Of a stretch of DNA of 32,140 nucleotides, positions 1 to 8,700 are shown piece by piece. The DNA comes from Chloroflexota bacterium (lineage in GTDB: Bacteria > Chloroflexota > Dehalococcoidia > JACPQF01), in assembly GCA_016190625.1 (NCBI GenBank), contig JACPQF010000049.1, positions 1-32,140 of the forward strand, in the 5' to 3' direction. Made by a program: the position numbers and the translations under genes. Within the stretch, counting starts at the first letter, position 1, and each line of letters begins with the position of its first letter. The notes below the pieces were generated by a model. The model did not search any database. It was not told where the DNA came from and was given only the letters and a program-made list of their open reading frames with translations.

Positions 1-17
1 ATGTGGGGGGCAACAGC

Positions 18-41
18 AGGTCTGGCAAACAATTCAGACCT
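18..41. repeat. inverted repeat upstream of lysC
   Basis: AGGTCTG at 18-24 and CAGACCT at 35-41 are a perfect 7-bp inverted repeat around a 10-nt loop. It could be the base of a terminator for a gene to the left or part of a leader, but there is no T-tract and no riboswitch consensus that I can recognise. The rest of 1-169 holds only the promoter-like hexamers listed separately; I see no convincing gene in it. Confidence 0.4.
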
Positions 42-104
42 CCTAGTGGGGACAGAATTCGCGGGTCTCTGCATATTGCCAGTTTTCGGCTGCATTTCTA
101 GTGC

Positions 105-133
105 TTGTCAAACATTGGGCGATAATGTAAACT
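105..133 (+). promoter_or_regulatory. putative sigma70-type promoter of lysC
   Basis: TTGTCA (105-110) and TAAACT (128-133) are separated by 17 bp and lie about 36 bp upstream of the TTG start of the aspartate kinase gene. The -35 matches consensus at 5 of 6 positions and the -10 at 4 of 6. Seen in sequence only; no transcript evidence. Confidence 0.4.
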
Positions 134-169
134 GCCACAAAGAAAGTTGCCGCTTGCAGGGGGACCGTT

Positions 170-1393
170 TTGGGACAGCTTGTAGTGCAGAAATACGGGG
201 GCAGCTCGGTGGCGAACGCCGCTCGCATGAAGAACGTGGCCAGACGAATCGCCGCCGCCCGTGACGATGGCAAAGGTGTGGTAGTGGTGGTCTCGGCCAT
301 GGGAGATACGACCGAGGACCTGATCCTTCTGGCCCACCAGGTGACAGACCACCCTGATGACCGGGAGCTCGACGTCTTGCTCTCCACGGGCGAGGTGATG
401 TCGAGCACGCTCATGGCGATGGCCCTTGGCTCCCTGGGCTACGATGCCATCAGCCTCACAGGATATCAGGCGGGCATAAAGACCGATAGTCGCTACAGCC
501 GGGCCCGGATCACCGACATCGATCCCCAGCGGATCGAGCGAGAGCTGAACAGCGGCAAGATCGTTATCGTGGCCGGATTTCAGGGGATCACCGAGGAGAT
601 GGACATCACTACCCTTGGCAGAGGTGGGTCCGACACTACGGCCGTGGCGTTGGCGGCTAGCCTCAAGGCGGACTCCTGTGAGATCTACACTGACGTCGAT
701 GGGGTCTTCTCCGCCGATCCCCGAGTCGTTCCGGAAGCAAGGAAGCTAAGCGATATTTCCTACGAGGAGATGTTGGAGCTGGCGGTTCACGGGGCGCGTG
801 TCATGCATCCGCGAGCCGTCGAGCTGGGCGAGCTGTACCAGATTCCCATTCTGGTCGCCTCGAGCTTCAACAATCACCCTGGCACTGTCATCCACGGAGG
901 AGTTACAATGGAGAATCGAAACAAGGTGCGTGGCATCGCTCACGATATGGACGTAGCCAAGATCACACTGGTGGGAGTTCCCGACCGCCCGGGCGTTGCC
1001 GCCTCCCTGTTCGAGCCTCTGGCGGAGGCAGGCGTCAGCATCGACACGATCGTGCAGAACGCCGGCCTGAGTGGGATAGCGGACCTATCCTTCACCGTGT
1101 CGAAGAACGACCTCGACAAGGCCATGCGCCTGATTGGCCCCGTGGCGGAAAGCGTCGGCGCTACTGGAGTCCACAGCTCCAAGGAGTTTGGCAAAGTAAG
1201 CATCGTGGGCTCGGGAATGCAGACCGCGCCGGGCTATGCTGCCCGCATGTTCAAGTCCCTTCACGATGCTGGCATCAACATCGAGATGATTACCACGTCG
1301 GAGATCCGCATCACTTGCATTATCCAAGAGGACAAGGTAAAGGATGCGCTGCGAGCGCTGCACAAGTCCTTTAAGTTGGAGACCGGGGAATAG
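170..1393 (+). CDS. lysC: aspartate kinase (alpha subunit)
   Basis: Phosphorylates L-aspartate with ATP, the first step to lysine, threonine, methionine and diaminopimelate; cytoplasmic. The 407-aa protein has the amino-acid kinase N-terminal motif KYGGSSV near residues 8-14, the GRGGSDTTAVALAA substrate/ATP segment near 150, and two C-terminal ACT domains (about 250-320 and 340-400) that in this family bind lysine/threonine for feedback control. The start is a TTG at 170 preceded by AGGGGGA at 158-164. An upstream extension in another frame was not accepted because LysC homologues begin with this (x)LVVQKYGG sequence. Length fits the monofunctional class with a nested beta subunit. It stands alone: the gene to its right is on the other strand, so it is probably monocistronic. 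Confidence 0.95.
   Translation: MGQLVVQKYGGSSVANAARMKNVARRIAAARDDGKGVVVVVSAMGDTTEDLILLAHQVTDHPDDRELDVLLSTGEVMSSTLMAMALGSLGYDAISLTGYQAGIKTDSRYSRARITDIDPQRIERELNSGKIVIVAGFQGITEEMDITTLGRGGSDTTAVALAASLKADSCEIYTDVDGVFSADPRVVPEARKLSDISYEEMLELAVHGARVMHPRAVELGELYQIPILVASSFNNHPGTVIHGGVTMENRNKVRGIAHDMDVAKITLVGVPDRPGVAASLFEPLAEAGVSIDTIVQNAGLSGIADLSFTVSKNDLDKAMRLIGPVAESVGATGVHSSKEFGKVSIVGSGMQTAPGYAARMFKSLHDAGINIEMITTSEIRITCIIQEDKVKDALRALHKSFKLETGE
908..1393 (+). CDS. aspartate kinase beta subunit from an in-frame internal start
   Basis: An ATG at 908-910 lies in frame with lysC (codon 247) and is preceded by a near-perfect Shine-Dalgarno GGAGGAG at 896-902 with 5-nt spacing. Translation from here gives a 161-aa polypeptide starting MENRNKVRG that contains only the two ACT regulatory domains. 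This is the arrangement known for Bacillus and Corynebacterium aspartokinase II, whose holoenzymes are alpha2beta2 with beta made from an internal start. That the internal site is used here is inference from the RBS strength and its placement exactly at the catalytic/regulatory boundary. Confidence 0.7.
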   Translation: MENRNKVRGIAHDMDVAKITLVGVPDRPGVAASLFEPLAEAGVSIDTIVQNAGLSGIADLSFTVSKNDLDKAMRLIGPVAESVGATGVHSSKEFGKVSIVGSGMQTAPGYAARMFKSLHDAGINIEMITTSEIRITCIIQEDKVKDALRALHKSFKLETGE

Positions 1394-1467
1394 GACGACT
1401 CCTCACAAAACTTATCCTCACAGAACTTGTGCGGTCACCTTTTATGCAAGGTGGTTTGCTGTCCTCG

Positions 1468-1685
1468 CGTAGGGGCAAAGTCCTTCTGGGAAGGACAGAA
1501 CCGGTTCAATCTGGGCTGCCGACCATGATTGCGGATGCTTTGCCCGTCCGGGCCGGGTGGTGCCGCACCCGATTCCGTCACAGCGAACCGGCGTGAGCGC
1601 GGGACGGGCGCCAGGTGGGCGAAGCGTGTGCGAAAGAGCGTGAGGATCAGTCTAAGGCCCAGCGCACACGCTTCGCTCCTACGGA
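1468..1685. repeat. composite hairpin element I (MITE/REP-like)
   Basis: About 218 bp without coding potential, bounded by CGTAGGGG on the left and CCTACGGA on the right. The left half has GGGCAAAG (1473-1480) facing CTTTGCCC (1538-1545), plus an internal 7-bp hairpin GTCCTTC-TGG-GAAGGAC (1480-1496). The right half has a perfect 14-bp inverted repeat, GCGAAGCGTGTGCG (1619-1632) against 1663-1676. The same architecture and ends recur at 4696-4898, so this is a dispersed element rather than a gene-specific terminator. It fills the gap between lysC and the methyltransferase (1394-1736), where I see no gene. Short direct repeats of TCCTCACANAACTT also lie at about 1399-1429. Confidence 0.65.
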
Positions 1686-1736
1686 CCGGGCGGTTTGCCG
1701 TCTTCGTCAGTCACGGAGGGCCCCGCGTAACTCCGG

Positions 1737-2360
1737 CTATTCAGGGCAGCGGGGGACCGTAGCCACGACAGACCAACAGCCAGCTATCGTGGCCGCTTTC
1801 GGATGCTCGACATGAAGACGCGCTATTTCGCGGACTCGGAAACCCTCAAGCCATCTGTCGAGCTCGGCCCGGTCGGAAAGGTGAATCCGCACAGCGACTT
1901 CGTCCCTTCGGAAAAGGTAATCGCCTTGCCCGAGCTCTTCGGCCGCATCAAGGTTTGTGGCTTCCTTGGCGGCAGTGACGAGAAGTAGGACCCCGCCTTC
2001 CCTCACTACCCGCCGCAATTCCCCCATAGCGACCTCAATCTGGCCGGCGGTCAGGTATTCCAGGACGTGAGTGCAGATGGCGGCGTCGAAAGTACCCGAG
2101 CCAAAGGGCAGGCTTTCGATCTCGGCAGCGACGAACGAGGCATTTGGGCGCTGGTGAGCGCTTTGCCTTGCCTCAGCGCATTTGTTGGCGGCCGAGTCGA
2201 TGCCAACTGCGTCAAAGCCCAGGCCTGCCAGGTAGACGGCGTTTCGGCCGGATCCGCAGCCGCCGTCGAGGATGCGCCAGGCGCCGGCTGCCCGAAGATC
2301 GCAGGCGAAGCGAAGAACGAACATGTCCGGTTCAGTCGGGAGACCCGCTCTGCTGGGCAT
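1737..2360 (-). CDS. class I SAM-dependent methyltransferase
   Basis: A 207-aa Rossmann-type methyltransferase. Motif I is RILDGGCGSGRNAVYLA near residues 29-45, followed by the acidic GID at the end of strand beta2, a motif II-like segment around FDAAICTHVLEYL (about 112-124), and the motif III-like VVREGGVLLLVTA. These are the Methyltransf_11/25-type SAM-binding features; the acceptor substrate cannot be read from sequence. The start lies 6 nt downstream of the response regulator stop with no clear Shine-Dalgarno, which suggests translational coupling as the third gene of the kinase-regulator-methyltransferase operon. TehB-like activity was considered because of the overall size, but nothing specific supports it. 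Confidence 0.8.
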   Translation of the reverse strand: MPSRAGLPTEPDMFVLRFACDLRAAGAWRILDGGCGSGRNAVYLAGLGFDAVGIDSAANKCAEARQSAHQRPNASFVAAEIESLPFGSGTFDAAICTHVLEYLTAGQIEVAMGELRRVVREGGVLLLVTAAKEATNLDAAEELGQGDYLFRRDEVAVRIHLSDRAELDRWLEGFRVREIARLHVEHPKAATIAGCWSVVATVPRCPE

Positions 2361-2366
2361 GGTGGG

Positions 2367-3029
2367 CTAAGCGGACAACTTTTCGCGTTCGCGGGCGACG
2401 TAGGCGGCGAGCTGGGAGCGGCGGCTGAGGTTCAGCTTAGCGAGTATGTTGCTGACGTAGTTCTTGACCGTTCCCTCGCTGAGGAAGAGCGCCTGCGCTA
2501 TCTCCCGGTTGGTCTGGCCCTCGGCGACCAGAGACAGGATCTTTTCCTCCTGGTCGGTGAGAGCGCGTTTGCCGTTCTCGGATAGCGACGATCCCTTTCG
2601 GAGTCGCTCGAGCACTCGCTGGGTTACCGCCGGATCCAGCAGCGATTCGCCTCTGGCGACGTTCTCGATGGCCTCCACCAACGACTGGCTTCTGATCTGC
2701 TTTAGAACGTAGCCCGCCGCGCCGGCAAGGATGGAGGCGAATATGGCCTCGTCGTCGGCGTAGGAGGTGAGCATGAGTACCTTTGCTTCCGGCCGCCGGG
2801 CGCGGATCTCCCGGCAAGCTTCAATACCACTTCCGTCTGGCAGCCTTATATCCATAATCACCACGTCCGGATCGCATTGTTCCGCCTTCGAAACGGCCTC
2901 GGCGGCAGAAGCCGCCTCGCCAACCACGCGGAAGGTGCCCCGTCCGTCGAGAAGCGATCTCAGGCCAACGCGAACGACGTCGTGGTCGTCGACGATGAGG
3001 ATTCGGACTGTTTCTGGTCTATTGTTCAT
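2367..3029 (-). CDS. NarL/DevR-family response regulator
   Basis: A 220-aa two-domain regulator. The receiver domain (about 8-122) has the acidic pair D14-D15, phospho-acceptor D60 in VVIMDIRLP, and the conserved Thr/Lys region (LMLTSYADD, later VLKQ). The C-terminal LuxR-type helix-turn-helix (about 155-215) has the typical EGQTNREIAQALFLSEGTVK sequence. Its start codon overlaps the end of the upstream kinase gene by 4 nt, so the two are translationally coupled. The family binds short palindromes as dimers, and a pair of DosR-box-like palindromes lies just upstream of the operon (4544-4589). I infer autoregulation and control of the divergent nitrate operon. DevR/NreC-like function is a family inference. 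Confidence 0.92.
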   Translation of the reverse strand: MNNRPETVRILIVDDHDVVRVGLRSLLDGRGTFRVVGEAASAAEAVSKAEQCDPDVVIMDIRLPDGSGIEACREIRARRPEAKVLMLTSYADDEAIFASILAGAAGYVLKQIRSQSLVEAIENVARGESLLDPAVTQRVLERLRKGSSLSENGKRALTDQEEKILSLVAEGQTNREIAQALFLSEGTVKNYVSNILAKLNLSRRSQLAAYVAREREKLSA

Positions 3030-4477
3030 GATTGTTGCCTTTCCGCTGAAGCTTGCGGGATGCGCAAGGTCAGAGTCGCTCCTCGTCCGATTCCACCGTC
3101 GACGGTGAAGGAACCGCCGAGGGCCCTGGTGCGCTCTGCAATGTTGCGCAGGCCGAGACCGGCGTGGGTTGGGTTTGCCGGGTCGAAGCCGGTGCCGTTG
3201 TCCGCAATGCTCAGCTCCAGCCGGTCTTCCATGAGATTCAGCTCTACGGTCACGGCCGTCGCCCGCGCGTGCTTGATAACGTTGGTGAGCGCCTCGTGGG
3301 CGATCTTCAGGAGATGACTTACCTGCTCGACAGGGACATCGCGATCGCCAGCCCCATTCACTACCAACTCGCCCTCGATCAGGGAGTTGATGCGGAACTC
3401 GCGAACCAACCGGTCAAGACCCGCCACGAAATCCGCATCCGCGGGCGCGGTTGGCTGGAGGGCGAAGATGTAGTTCCGCACGTCATTGATGATGTCGTTC
3501 AATTGCTCGACGGACCTGCCAAGCCGCTCAGGAATGGTCTTGGGTTTATCCGACTGCTCAATGCATTGTTCGAGGTTGAGCCCGATGGCGTAGATGTCCT
3601 GAATAATGCCGTCGTGCAGATCCTGGGCGATTCGTTCTCGCTCCTCGAGAACGGCCAAGACCTGCTGCTGCTCGTGAAGCTTGGCGTTTTCGATGGCGAT
3701 GGCCGCCTGAGCGGCAAGCAGAACCACCTTGTCCTCGTCGTCTTGAGTGAACTCCAAACCATCCCGCTTGTTGGTCAGCTTCAGGTTGCCGATGACATGG
3801 CCCTTGGCGACGACGGGCACTCCCAGCAGCGTCTTCATGCGCGGATGGCCGGGAGGAAAACCCACCGACAGGGGGTGCTTGCTTATATCAGGAATGCGCA
3901 GCGCCCTATCTCCGTCGGGCAAGACGGCCATCACTCCCAAGCCTTTGGGGAACTCCTTGATCTGCGACTTTGCTTCCGGGCTCAGGCCGGAGGTAATGAG
4001 CCGCTCGATCTTCTTCTGGTCGTCGAGGACGGCGAGGACGCCATAGCGCGCCCCGACCAGCTCCCTACTGAGGTCCACGACCTTTTGGAGAACTGCCTCG
4101 AAGGACAGCTCGGCCGTGAGGGCCATGCCAGCCTCGCGCAATGCAGCCAACTGCTCAGCCTGGTTATGGGCGGCCGTGTACAGGTCGGATATCTCCCGGT
4201 TGCGCTCGAGAATCTGCTGGTGCATACCCTCGATGGCGCCGAACACCACTCGGGAGAAGGCCCAAATGCCGGCGAGCGCTACTCCCCACACGACGAGATA
4301 GCCGGGAAACTGATGAAGGGTCCCCGGAAAGACGAAATGCCTCAGGTAATCCATGGCGAGCAGAAAGGCGATCGGTAGGAGTACCGATAGTTTTCGCAAG
4401 GTGCCAATGGAGACAGCTGAGAACCTCTTGGCCAGATTCCAACGCAGACCGATATTTCCGGAGGCCACAGAGCCCAT
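3026..4477 (-). CDS. GAF-domain sensor histidine kinase (NarX/DevS/NreB-like HisKA_3)
   Basis: Membrane sensor kinase that should phosphorylate the adjacent response regulator. From the chosen start the protein is 483 aa. It has two hydrophobic segments near the N-terminus (LSVLLPIAFLLAMDYL and YLVVWGVALAGIWAF), a coiled-coil linker, a GAF domain (about 115-265), a HisKA_3 dimerisation helix with the phospho-acceptor His288 in RIAQDLHDG, and an HATPase domain with the N-box HEALTNVIKHA and G-box DNGTGFDP. A longer frame opens at 4534, but the ATG at 4475-4477 has AAAGGAG (4485-4491 on the complement) at 7-nt spacing, so I take that as start. The signal is unknown: there is no periplasmic nitrate-binding domain, so sensing is likely through the GAF domain (redox, O2 or NO in DevS-type relatives). 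Confidence 0.9.
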   Translation of the reverse strand: MGSVASGNIGLRWNLAKRFSAVSIGTLRKLSVLLPIAFLLAMDYLRHFVFPGTLHQFPGYLVVWGVALAGIWAFSRVVFGAIEGMHQQILERNREISDLYTAAHNQAEQLAALREAGMALTAELSFEAVLQKVVDLSRELVGARYGVLAVLDDQKKIERLITSGLSPEAKSQIKEFPKGLGVMAVLPDGDRALRIPDISKHPLSVGFPPGHPRMKTLLGVPVVAKGHVIGNLKLTNKRDGLEFTQDDEDKVVLLAAQAAIAIENAKLHEQQQVLAVLEERERIAQDLHDGIIQDIYAIGLNLEQCIEQSDKPKTIPERLGRSVEQLNDIINDVRNYIFALQPTAPADADFVAGLDRLVREFRINSLIEGELVVNGAGDRDVPVEQVSHLLKIAHEALTNVIKHARATAVTVELNLMEDRLELSIADNGTGFDPANPTHAGLGLRNIAERTRALGGSFTVDGGIGRGATLTLRIPQASAERQQS

Positions 4478-4543
4478 TTCACCGCTCCTTTCCGTGAAGC
4501 CCCTATATATGATCATACTACCTGAACCCGGCATTGCGCAACC

Positions 4544-4589
4544 ATGACGAAAGTCACAAATCAGGCGGCCAAAACATGACTTTCGTCAT
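4544..4589. promoter_or_regulatory. paired DosR-box-like operators in the divergent intergenic region
   Basis: ATGACGAAAGTCA (4544-4556) and TGACTTTCGTCAT (4577-4589) are a perfect 13-bp inverted repeat. Each arm is itself an imperfect palindrome, TGAC-N4-GTCA. Centres are about 33 bp apart, three helical turns, so dimers bound at both would lie on the same DNA face. The core GACTTTCGTC resembles the DosR/DevR consensus core GACTTTAGTC. It lies about 70 bp upstream of the histidine kinase start and upstream of the nitrate operon. The remaining gap sequence (4590-4695) contains a tandem GTTATGCG and no confident promoter hexamers. Confidence 0.55.
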
Positions 4590-4695
4590 ATTCTCCTTGG
4601 TGACTAATGCGACTGGCATGTTGGAAGCAGCCGGATTAAGATCGAGATAAGGAGTTATGCGGTTATGCGGGGCAGAAGGCGATCTGCCGCATCGG

Positions 4696-4898
4696 CGTAG
4701 GGGCGAAGCATTCGCAGAACCAGGCGGTTCTAATCTCCCAATAATCTTTGCGAATGCTTCGCCCGCTCGGTTCGTCGCTGCATCAAGTCTGTTCGCGCCA
4801 CAGGCTTCGTGAAAGAACAGGAGCAGGACGGGCGAAGCATTGGCGAATGGGAGTGAAGGGTTAGTCGAAGGTCCCGCGCCAATGCTTCGCCCCTACGG
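4696..4898. repeat. composite hairpin element II (MITE/REP-like)
   Basis: About 203 bp. The left end CGTAGGGGCGAAGCATT and the right end AATGCTTCGCCCCTACG are terminal inverted repeats. Inside are two hairpins: a perfect 16-bp stem GGGCGAAGCATTCGCA (4701-4716) with 4749-4764, and a perfect 16-bp stem GGGCGAAGCATTGGCG (4830-4845) with 4877-4892. It has the same layout as element I at 1468-1685. There is no open frame of note inside it, so it would depend on a transposase elsewhere if mobile. It sits 63 bp upstream of the cytochrome c start, so the nitrate operon transcript probably carries it in its leader. Confidence 0.7.
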
Positions 4899-4961
4899 AC
4901 GGCAGTTCTCACCAGTTGAGCCACCGCGTAACTCCCGTAATTGATGGAGGAGGCAAGGCCG

Positions 4962-5780
4962 ATGAGAGGTGCCAGGCCAGGCGCCGCAAGAACATACGCC
5001 AGGGTTGCAGTCGTAGTCTTCTTGCTCGGCGTCTTGGCGCTCTTGACGTTTTCCAGTATACAGGCAGCGCCGGCGGACGATGGAAAGGCCGTCTTCGATC
5101 AGAAGTGCAAAGCTTGCCATACCATCGGCGGGGGCAGGCTGGTTGGCCCCGATCTCAAGGGCCTGACGGAGCGGCGGGATAAAGCTTCGGCGGTACGCTT
5201 TGTCGTGGCGCCGTCGGGGGGAATGCCCAACCTGGGAATCTCGCAGCAAGACGCCGAGAACGTCGTCGCCTACATCGAAGGGATGTCCAAAGGCGCGACC
5301 GGGCAGGCGCCGATGGCGCAGCAGGCGTCGCCCGTACAGGCAACCGACGACGACGTTGAGCGGGGCAGGCAGTTGTTCACTGGCGGCGTGGGACTGGGCA
5401 ACGGCGGCGTCGCCTGCGCCTCCTGCCACAACGTCTCGGGCGCCGGACTGCCCTTGGGCGGCAATCTCGCCAAAGACCTATCCACGGCCGGCTCCACGCT
5501 CGGACCCGACGGCATTCGCTCGATACTACAGACCACGCCCTTTCCGCTAATGCGAGAGGCCTACGCCGGGCATCCGCTGACGGAGGCCGAGATCGGTTAT
5601 CTGACTGCTTTCCTGCAAAAGGCCAGCAGCGCGGGACAGCCGGTGCAGTCGGGAATGGTCATCCTCTATCCTAGTCTGGCAGTCGCCGGTCTGATCGTCG
5701 TCATGGCCCTTTTCCAGATCGCCTGGCGGGGGCGACTTCGGGGAGTTCGCCAATCTCTAGTCAAAGGGGGCTCAAAGTGA
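4962..5780 (+). CDS. membrane-anchored di-haem cytochrome c of the nitrate operon (NarC-like)
   Basis: A 272-aa exported protein carrying two c-type haems. It has an N-terminal hydrophobic signal/anchor (about 14-35, ending QAAPA), a first haem site CKACH (49-53) with downstream Met in GGMPNLG, a second site CASCH (152-156), and a C-terminal membrane helix ([20 protein letters not shown]). This places both haems on the outer face of the membrane. The ATG at 4962 is preferred over TTG/ATG at 4941/4944 because GGAGGAGG (4946-4953) lies 8 nt before it. Its stop overlaps the narG start by 4 nt. In Thermus, a di-haem NarC is encoded first in the nar operon and carries electrons and helps assembly; a similar role is inferred here. 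Confidence 0.88.
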   Translation: MRGARPGAARTYARVAVVVFLLGVLALLTFSSIQAAPADDGKAVFDQKCKACHTIGGGRLVGPDLKGLTERRDKASAVRFVVAPSGGMPNLGISQQDAENVVAYIEGMSKGATGQAPMAQQASPVQATDDDVERGRQLFTGGVGLGNGGVACASCHNVSGAGLPLGGNLAKDLSTAGSTLGPDGIRSILQTTPFPLMREAYAGHPLTEAEIGYLTAFLQKASSAGQPVQSGMVILYPSLAVAGLIVVMALFQIAWRGRLRGVRQSLVKGGSK

Positions 5781-8700
5781 GCTGGATTCAGGATATCGTC
5801 AGTCCCCCGCAGCGGCGGTGGGAGGAGTTCTACCGCAATCGCTGGCAGCACGACAAGGTGGTTCGCAGCACCCATGGCGTCAACTGCACGGGGGGCTGCT
5901 CCTGGCAGGTTTTCACCAAGGATGGGATCGTGACCTGGGAGACGCAGGCCCTGGACTATCCCGATTTTGACCAGTCCATGCCTCCCTACGAGCCACGGGG
6001 ATGCCAGCGAGGCATCTCGTTCTCTTGGTACATCTACAGTCCCATTCGAGTAAAGTACCCTTACATGCGGGGTGCCTTGGCCGATCTGTGGCGGGCGGCG
6101 AGGGCGCAGCATGCAGATCCAGTGGCTGCCTGGGCCTCTCTGGTCGAGAACCCGGAGGAGAGGGCCAAGTACCAACGGGCGCGCGGCAAGGGCGGCTTCC
6201 GCCGGACCACGTGGGACACCGCGGTGGAGATCGTCGCCGCATCCATGATCTACACAGCTAAAAAGCACGGGCCAGATCGGGTCATCGGCTTCTCGCCTAT
6301 TCCCGCCATGTCCCAGCTCTCCTACGGCGGCGGGTCGCGTCTGCTCCAACTCTTCGGTGGGGTTAACCTCAGCTTCTACGACTGGTATTCTGACCTCCCG
6401 CCCGCGTCGCCCGAGATGTGGGGCGAGCAAACTGACGTTCAGGAAAGCGCCGATTGGTATAAAGCCAAATACGTCGTGTCGATGGGGGCCAACCTGAACA
6501 TGACGCGGACGCCCGACGTCCACTTCGTGGCCGAGGGCCGGCACGAAGGAGCGAAGGTCACGGTCTTGTCGCCCGCCTTCAGCCAAGTGGCGAAATACTC
6601 GGACTGGTGGATCCCGGTTCACGCTGGCCAAGATGGCGCCTTCTGGATGGCCGCCAATCATGTCATCCTCAAGGAATTCTACATCGACCGGCAGGTTTCC
6701 TACTTCGTCGATTACATCAAGCAGTACACCGATTCGCCATTCTTGGTCGAGCTAAAGCGGAATGGCGACGCCTTCGAGGCCGGCCGCTTCGTACGCGCCA
6801 AAGCCGTGTCACGCTACCGCGAGGTGGAGAACGGCGACTGGAAGTTCCTGATATTCGACCGCAAGACCTCCCAGCCGAGAATGCCCAAGGGGGCGATGGG
6901 ACATCGCTGGGCCAAGCAGGAAACGGGAAAGTGGAACCTCGAGATGAAGGATGGCGTAGACGATTCGGCTCTTGACCCCGTGCTCTCCTTCATCGCCGAC
7001 GCCGACGAAGTAGCGCAAGTGGAGTTCCACGACTTCGAGAACCGCTCGGCGTCCTATCGGGGAGTGCCGGTGAAATACCTCGACACGGAGGAGGGGCGGG
7101 TTCCCGTGGCCACCGTCTTCGATTTGATGCTGGCCCGCTTCGGCGTGCCGCGCGATCTGCCAGGCGATTATCCTGCCTCCTATGACGACGAGAAAACCTA
7201 CACGCCGGCCTGGCAGGAGAAGTACACTGGCATCGACCGCCAGACGGTGATCAAGTTTGCCCGCGAGTTCGCTGGCACCGCCGAGAAGACTCAGGGAAAG
7301 TGTACGGTTATCATCGGGGCGGGCGTCAACCACTGGTACCACAATAATCTGATCTACCGGTCCGCCATCACCGCCTTGATGTTCACCGGCTGCATCGGCC
7401 GAAACGGGGGCGGGTTGGCCCACTACGTTGGTCAGGAGAAGCTGGCCACGGTGGCCCCTTGGTCCACCATCGCTTTGGCCAATGATTGGATCGGTGCTCC
7501 CCGGCTCCAAAACGCCCCCTCATACCACTACGTGCACTGCGACCAATGGCGGTATGAGGGGAGCTTCACCAAGTATGAAGCGACGCCGGGCAAGAGCGAG
7601 TTGGCGAAGGGCCACACCATAGACATGCAAGCCAGAGCCGTGCACATGGGCTGGCTGCCCTTCTTCCCCCAGTTCAATGCCAATTCCCTCGAGCTGGTGG
7701 ATGAGGCTAAGAAGGCGGGAGCGCAGACGGACGCCGAGGTCGTCGCCTGGGTAGTCCAGCAGCTCAAGGAGAAGAAGCTGCGCTTCGCCATGGACGACCC
7801 GGATGCGCCGGAGAACTGGCCGCGACTGTGGCTCATCTGGCGGGGGAATGCGCTGATGTCCAGCGCTAAGGGCCACGAGTACTTCCTCAAGCACTACTTG
7901 GGGACTCACACCAACTTGAACGCCGTCGAGCTAGCGGAAGGGCAGGCCGAGGAGGTCGAGTGGCGACCCGAGGCGCCGGTGGGGAAGATGGACCTCATCG
8001 TGGATATCAATTTTCGCATGGACACCTCGGCTCTCTACTCCGATATCGTTCTTCCGACCGCCACCTGGTACGAAAAGGACGACCTGAACTCGACTGACCT
8101 TCACACCTACATCCATCCTCTTTCCGAGGTGGTTCCGCCCTGCTGGGAGTCGAAGAGCGATTGGGAGATATTCAAGACCCTCGCCAAGCGGCTCAGCGAG
8201 CTCGCCAAGGTTCATCTGCCGGAGCCGGTGAAGGACGTTATCGCCGCGCCGCTGGCCCACGATTCCGCCGACGAGATCGCCCAGCCGCGGGTCGAGGACT
8301 GGACCAAGGGCGAGTGCCCGCCGATTCCCGGCAAGACCATGCCCCACCTGCGAGTGCTGGAGCGGGATTACGTCAATCTGTATAACCGCTTCATTTCCTT
8401 CGGTCCGCTGGCACGGCGAAACGGGTTAGGGGCCCACGGCGCCAGATGGGGTATCGAGGAGTTCTACGATGAGCTCCTCAAGAACAACCCGACGCAGCAA
8501 TGGGGCGGGGAGAGATACCCATCCTTGTCCGACGCCGTGGAAGCGGCCAACGTGATCCTGCACCTTGCGCCGGAGACCAACGGTGAGGTGGCCTACAAGG
8601 CTTTCAAAGAGCATGAGAAGAAGGTCGGGCTGCCGTTGGCCGATCTGGCCGAGGGCGTGAGGGGCAAGAAGAGCAGCTTCATGGATATTCAGGCGCAGCC

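Noticed and set aside
1-169. lysine riboswitch upstream of lysC
   Set aside because: The leader is too short after the likely promoter and I cannot place the conserved riboswitch core; only a simple 7-bp inverted repeat is present.
1-264. 87-codon frame at the left edge
   Set aside because: Overlaps the lysC promoter and start in another frame and has no RBS or similarity.
1619-1676. intrinsic terminator
   Set aside because: Perfect 14-bp stem but long loop and no T-tract, and it belongs to a repeated element.
2067-2585. 172-codon plus-strand frame over the methyltransferase and response regulator
   Set aside because: Both real genes are on the opposite strand with clear motifs.
3053-4378. 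441-codon open frame on the plus strand
   Set aside because: It lies fully opposite the histidine kinase gene, whose domains are clear; the frame is a product of high GC third positions and has no recognisable motif.
5666-6661. 331-codon open frame on the minus strand across the cytochrome c/narG junction
   Set aside because: Opposite two certain genes and with low-complexity His/Arg/Pro-rich composition; no RBS or family resemblance.
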